From positions 1 to 15,848 of the forward strand of contig JAEYYW010000093.1 in assembly GCA_023428265.1 (NCBI GenBank): a stretch of DNA of 15,848 nucleotides. The letters are read 5' to 3'. The position numbers were made by a program, and so were the translations under genes. Below are positions 13,275-15,848 of the stretch, in pieces (the first letter of the stretch is position 1; every line of letters begins with the position of its first letter). The notes under the pieces were generated by a model. That model did no database searches and was not told the origin of the DNA. It worked only from the letters and a program-made list of their open reading frames with translations. The DNA comes from Bacillota bacterium. GTDB taxonomy: Bacteria; Bacillota; Clostridia; Christensenellales; UMGS416.

Positions 13275-13928
13275 TCATTTCTCGATTTTCTGAGGCTCCG
13301 GATATTCGTAGCCGAAGGTATCCACGGTAACAGACTTCATCACAGGCGGTTGCAGCGGCGCGTCGCCATTGAAGCCGCCCACAGGCACTTTTGCCAGCTT
13401 CATGACCACGGCGAGGCTGTCTTCATCGGCGACCTTGCCGAAGGCGGCGTAATCGCCGTCCAGATGCGTTGCGGTGCCTACCATGATGAAAAACTGGGAG
13501 CCGGCCGAATCCATCAACCGGGACCGGGCCATTGAGATCACGCCCTCGGTGTGCTTCAGGTCGTTGCCCTTGAAGCCGTTGTTGGCGAACTCACCCTTGA
13601 TCATATAGCCGGGGCCTCCACGGCCGGTGCCCTCCGGGTCGCCGCCCTGGATCATGAAGCGGTCAATGATGCGGTGAAACACCACGCCGTCATTATACTG
13701 CTTGTTGATGAGCGATACGAAGTTGCACACGGTGTTGGGAGCCTTGTCGGGATACAGCTCGACCTTGATCTTGCTGCCGTCTTCCATCGTGATGGTGACA
13801 ATGGGGTTCTTGTCCACTTTCATGTTAAGCAATCCATCCTTGTTCAATTCCAGTTTTTTGCTGGGAGCGCAGGCCGCGAGAACCAAAGCCAACATAATTG
13901 AAAGGACCAGAGACATGGCTTTTTTCAC
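13275..13928 (-). CDS. cyclophilin-type peptidyl-prolyl isomerase, predicted lipoprotein
   Basis: This enzyme should catalyse cis-trans isomerisation of Xaa-Pro bonds in exported proteins. The 217-residue protein has a lipoprotein signal: basic MKKA, a hydrophobic stretch 5-17 and lipobox L17-A-A-C20, so it should be anchored on the outer face of the membrane. The cyclophilin domain (about 42-205) shows VVFHRIIDRFMIQGGD with the catalytic Arg R86 and Q94, then GTGRGGPGY, SMARS, SQFFIM and the AFGKV block. The Trp that binds cyclosporin in eukaryotic cyclophilins has no clear counterpart near HLDGDYAAFG, as in many bacterial members. The start is GTG 13928 with GGAGAG about eight bases upstream; it is needed to keep the two lysines of the signal peptide. 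It has its own promoter immediately after the trxB stop codon and converges on tlyA. Confidence 0.93.
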   Translation of the reverse strand: MKKAMSLVLSIMLALVLAACAPSKKLELNKDGLLNMKVDKNPIVTITMEDGSKIKVELYPDKAPNTVCNFVSLINKQYNDGVVFHRIIDRFMIQGGDPEGTGRGGPGYMIKGEFANNGFKGNDLKHTEGVISMARSRLMDSAGSQFFIMVGTATHLDGDYAAFGKVADEDSLAVVMKLAKVPVGGFNGDAPLQPPVMKSVTVDTFGYEYPEPQKIEK

Positions 13929-13985
13929 AGATTTCTCTCCCGATGTGAATTCTGCCCGCTGGCAGGCTGGGAAATACCCATGGAA

Positions 13986-14014
13986 ATTGTACAGGAAAGG
14001 TGTGAAATAGGCAA
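13986..14014 (-). promoter_or_regulatory. sigma-A-type promoter of the PPIase gene
   Basis: TTGCCT (14014-14009), 17-base spacer, TACAAT (13991-13986). The -35 is identical to that of the dxs promoter. The start near 13979 gives a leader of about 50 bases. It begins 30 bases beyond the trxB stop, with no terminator between, so readthrough from trxB may add to expression. Confidence 0.65.
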
Positions 14015-14043
14015 GAGCGCCACTGGCTTGCTGCCGCGGCTGC

Positions 14044-14961
14044 TCACCTCATCATCAAATACCCGCTCAGCGCGTCCGCCGCGATGGCGCCGTCGGCGGC
14101 GGCGGTCACCACCTGCCGCAAGGGCGTATCGCGGAGGTCGCCGGCAGCATACACACCGGCCAGATTGGTCCGCATGTGGCGGTCGGTCTTGACGTGGCCG
14201 TCGTCGGTGAGCTCCACCGCGCCGCGCACCAGCTCGCTTCTCGGGATCACGCCGATGGCGATGAACAGGCCGTCCACCGCAATCTGGCGGGTGGCCCCCG
14301 TCTTCACGTTTTTCACGGTGAGGCCATTGAGCAGGCCCTCCCCGAGCAGGGATTCCACCACCGTGTCCCAAAGCACCTCCACGCGGCTGTCTTCCACCAC
14401 GCGCTGGGCCACCACCGCTGAGGCCCGCATGCGGTCGCGGCGGTGGATCATGTAAACCTTCCTGGCCATGCGCGTCAGATAGGCCCCTTCCTCGCAGGCC
14501 GAGTCACCGCCACCCACCACGGCCACCACCTTATCTTTGAAAAACGAGCCGTCACAGGTGGCGCAATAGCTCACGCCCCGGCCCCGGAGCTCGTTTTCGC
14601 GGGGCAAACCCAATTTGCGGGGTTCGGCGCCCATGCACAGGATCACGGCGCGGGCCGTGTGCTCGCCGGCGGCGGTGCGGATGGTCTTCATGGGCCCCGC
14701 CACATCGGCAGATTCCGCCTGCTCATAGAGGATCTCCAGGCCGTTTCGGGTGGCCTGCTGCTCCATCAGAGCGCTGATGTCCGGGCCGCCGATGCCCTCC
14801 GGAAAGCCGGGGTAGTTTTCCAGGATGTGCGTGGTTGCGATCTGCCCGCCGGGATACATCCCCTCCAGCAGAGCTGTCTTCAGGCCTGCACGGCACGCGT
14901 AAAGACCGGCGGTCAGGCCCGCCGGCCCGCCGCCGATGATCATGCAATCGAAATGCGCCAT
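14044..14961 (-). CDS. trxB: thioredoxin-disulfide reductase
   Basis: TrxB passes electrons from NADPH through FAD and a redox-active cysteine pair to thioredoxin in the cytoplasm. The 305-residue product has the usual low-molecular-weight length. FAD-binding motifs are G10-G-G-P-A-G15 and the C-terminal VYAAGDLRDTPLRQVVTAAADG; the active-site disulfide is C133-A-T-C136-D. The NADPH-binding site has G150-G-G-D-S-A155 and HRRDRMR (173-179), whose arginines are those that read the 2'-phosphate, so NADPH rather than ferredoxin or NADH dependence is expected. The frame is open to 15021, but GGAGG six bases before ATG 14961 and family alignment fix the start there. It is divergent from the phosphate transporter and followed by the PPIase gene on the same strand. 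No thioredoxin gene is in the window. Its ribosome binding site lies in a small inverted repeat (listed separately). Confidence 0.97.
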   Translation of the reverse strand: MAHFDCMIIGGGPAGLTAGLYACRAGLKTALLEGMYPGGQIATTHILENYPGFPEGIGGPDISALMEQQATRNGLEILYEQAESADVAGPMKTIRTAAGEHTARAVILCMGAEPRKLGLPRENELRGRGVSYCATCDGSFFKDKVVAVVGGGDSACEEGAYLTRMARKVYMIHRRDRMRASAVVAQRVVEDSRVEVLWDTVVESLLGEGLLNGLTVKNVKTGATRQIAVDGLFIAIGVIPRSELVRGAVELTDDGHVKTDRHMRTNLAGVYAAGDLRDTPLRQVVTAAADGAIAADALSGYLMMR

Positions 14962-14963
14962 AT

Positions 14964-14978
14964 CATTCCTCCGGAATG
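14964..14978 (-). promoter_or_regulatory. inverted repeat enclosing the trxB ribosome binding site
   Basis: On the minus strand CATTCC-GGA-GGAATG is a perfect 6-bp inverted repeat with a 3-base loop, and the Shine-Dalgarno GGAGG spans the loop and 3' arm, two bases before ATG. If folded, the site would be hidden. The stem is short, so the regulatory role is a guess. Confidence 0.35.
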
Positions 14979-14992
14979 CTCCTCTTTCCGTT

Positions 14993-14998
14993 ATTATA
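14993..14998 (-). promoter_or_regulatory. -10 element of a trxB promoter
   Basis: A perfect TATAAT (14998-14993) lies 32 bases upstream of the trxB ATG. No good -35 is present at 16-18 bases (GTGTCC or neighbours), so the promoter may need an activator or rely on upstream A+T sequence. Confidence 0.5.
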
Positions 14999-15103
14999 TT
15001 ACAAAGACCGGAAAAGGACACGCAGATTACAGGGCAAAACTGCTCACACTATGCAGAGCGGCCTGAACTCGATGCCGCATACAGGCAAATGGCACCCGCA
15101 ATA

Positions 15104-15120
15104 TGTTAATTCCATGTTAA
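15104..15120. promoter_or_regulatory. tandem TTAACA repeats, candidate PhoP box
   Basis: On the minus strand TTAACA-TGGAA-TTAACA is a perfect direct repeat with an 11-bp period, matching the Firmicute PhoP consensus TT(A/C/T)ACA with 5-bp spacing. It ends 15 bases before the -35 of the adjacent phosphate transporter gene, a natural Pho-regulon member. Only two copies are clear, where functional boxes often have four, and they read on the strand opposite the transporter. Confidence 0.5.
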
Positions 15121-15135
15121 CTGCGGAGAAAGTAT

Positions 15136-15165
15136 TTGCAATATCTGAGCATATTCTCGTATACT
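15136..15165 (+). promoter_or_regulatory. sigma-A-type promoter of the phosphate transporter gene
   Basis: TTGCAA (15136-15141), 18-base spacer, TATACT (15160-15165). The start near 15172 gives a leader of about 66 bases. Both elements are good but not perfect matches. Confidence 0.6.
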
Positions 15166-15237
15166 GTATGCGGTTTGTTAAGGAAGTGTAAATTCTGTGT
15201 CAGATTCGGGCAACGGGGCCCAGGAGGTAATCGCCAA

Positions 15238-15848
15238 ATGATAATCGGCGTGATCATCGTCATGGTGCTGGTCAGCGCGTCGGTATTCGTAAACGGTTGG
15301 ACGGACGCGCCCAACGCCATCGCCACGGTGGTGTCCACGCGCGTGATGCGACCCAGATCAGCGGTCATCATGGCCGCGTTCTTCAACCTGCTGGGTGTGC
15401 TGTTATCCGTCTTGCTGACCGGTTCAGCAGTGGCCGTCACGATCAGCTCCATTGTCAGGTTCGACACATTGGGTTCAGAAGGCCTGGTCATATTGGCCGC
15501 CGCGCAGTTCTCCATCATTTTATGGTCCACAATTGCATGGAAGTTTGGCATCCCCACCAGCGAAAGCCACGGCCTGGTCGCGGGCCTCACTGGCGCCGGG
15601 CTGGCCTATGGCGGCTTCGGCTCGCTGAACCTGGACTCCTGGACCAAGGTGCTTTATGGTCTGGGCATTTCCTCAGTGGCGGGCTTCGTGATTGCCATAC
15701 TCGTCACTTGGGGCATCATTGCCATTTTCCGCAAGGTCCGGCGCAAAACAGCCAACACGTTCTTTTCCGGCGGCCAGATTGTGTCCGCCGCGATGATGGC
15801 CTATAACCACGGCGCGCAAGACGGCCAGAAATTCCTGGGCATCTTCGC
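15238..15848 (+). CDS. PiT-family inorganic phosphate transporter (3' end beyond window)
   Basis: PiT proteins are low-affinity membrane symporters that import metal-phosphate or phosphate with a proton or sodium ion. The first 203 residues are visible. The family signature appears in the first helix region: FVNGWTDAPNAIATVVSTRV (about residues 18-37; usual form NGxNDxxNAIAT). The next landmarks are the IPTSESHGLVAGLTGAGLA segment and, at the window edge, AYNHGAQDGQKFLGI, which corresponds to the central HGxxDxQK motif that opens the second half. Hydrophobic helices are visible near residues 2-20, 42-64, 78-95, 106-122 and 136-162, with a basic cytoplasmic loop RKVRRK near 163. ATG 15238 has AGGAGG ten bases upstream. 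It is divergent from trxB. Tandem TTAACA repeats upstream suggest phosphate control. The N of the usual ND pair is T here (WTD), a variation seen in some members. Sulfate permease relatives are a less likely alternative. Confidence 0.93.
   Translation, partial: MIIGVIIVMVLVSASVFVNGWTDAPNAIATVVSTRVMRPRSAVIMAAFFNLLGVLLSVLLTGSAVAVTISSIVRFDTLGSEGLVILAAAQFSIILWSTIAWKFGIPTSESHGLVAGLTGAGLAYGGFGSLNLDSWTKVLYGLGISSVAGFVIAILVTWGIIAIFRKVRRKTANTFFSGGQIVSAAMMAYNHGAQDGQKFLGIF

Noticed and set aside
14962..15021. Upstream extension of trxB to 15021
   Set aside because: The extension would pass through the TATAAT and the ribosome binding site, and family alignment starts at MAHFDCMIIGGG.
1..15848. CRISPR arrays, tRNAs, rRNAs, transposons or prophage genes
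   Set aside because: No regular spaced repeats, cloverleaf-type tRNA sequence, rRNA segments, transposase or phage motifs were noticed on reading either strand; a dedicated tRNA or covariance-model scan was not possible here.

Overview
The window is a G+C-rich, gene-dense chromosomal segment that most likely comes from an endospore-forming Firmicute, probably a member of the Clostridia. The evidence is spoIIP (a sporulation-only gene), the rpsO-pnp-M16 peptidase block and the dxs-tlyA pair (both typical of Firmicutes), strong GGAGG-type ribosome binding sites, and sigma-A-like promoters. Genus cannot be read from the sequence alone. Fourteen protein genes are supported. No rRNA, tRNA, CRISPR array, insertion sequence or phage gene was seen.

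Layout. Positions 1-10349 are all on the minus strand. From high to low coordinate they hold: spoIIP (engulfment peptidoglycan hydrolase); a three-gene run of murI (glutamate racemase), a GNAT acetyltransferase and a small C_GCAxxG_C_C cysteine-rich protein; an alpha/beta-hydrolase fused to a copper-amine-oxidase-like stalk domain; rpsO (S15), pnp (PNPase) and an M16 zinc peptidase; and a LacI-family regulator cut by the left edge. Positions 10571-13227 hold dxs and tlyA on the plus strand, overlapping by 4 bases. Positions 13275-14961 hold a lipoprotein cyclophilin and trxB on the minus strand. From 15238 a PiT-family phosphate transporter runs off the right edge on the plus strand.

How the genes work together. 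Most of this is core metabolism: translation and RNA turnover (rpsO, pnp, tlyA), isoprenoid precursors (dxs), cell wall precursor supply and sporulation wall remodelling (murI, spoIIP), thiol redox and envelope protein folding (trxB, the lipoprotein PPIase), and phosphate uptake. The less ordinary content is regulatory and architectural. The lacI-type gene has a perfect CAAGCGCTTG operator-like palindrome inside its own promoter. spoIIP has a sigma-E-like promoter embedded in a dyad. Two TTAACA repeats 11 bp apart lie between trxB and the phosphate transporter. The hydrolase leader has a strong promoter, a tiny ORF and a terminator-like hairpin. The hydrolase-stalk fusion has no visible signal peptide. 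I did not find a wholly novel multi-gene system; the fusion hydrolase is the least conventional protein.
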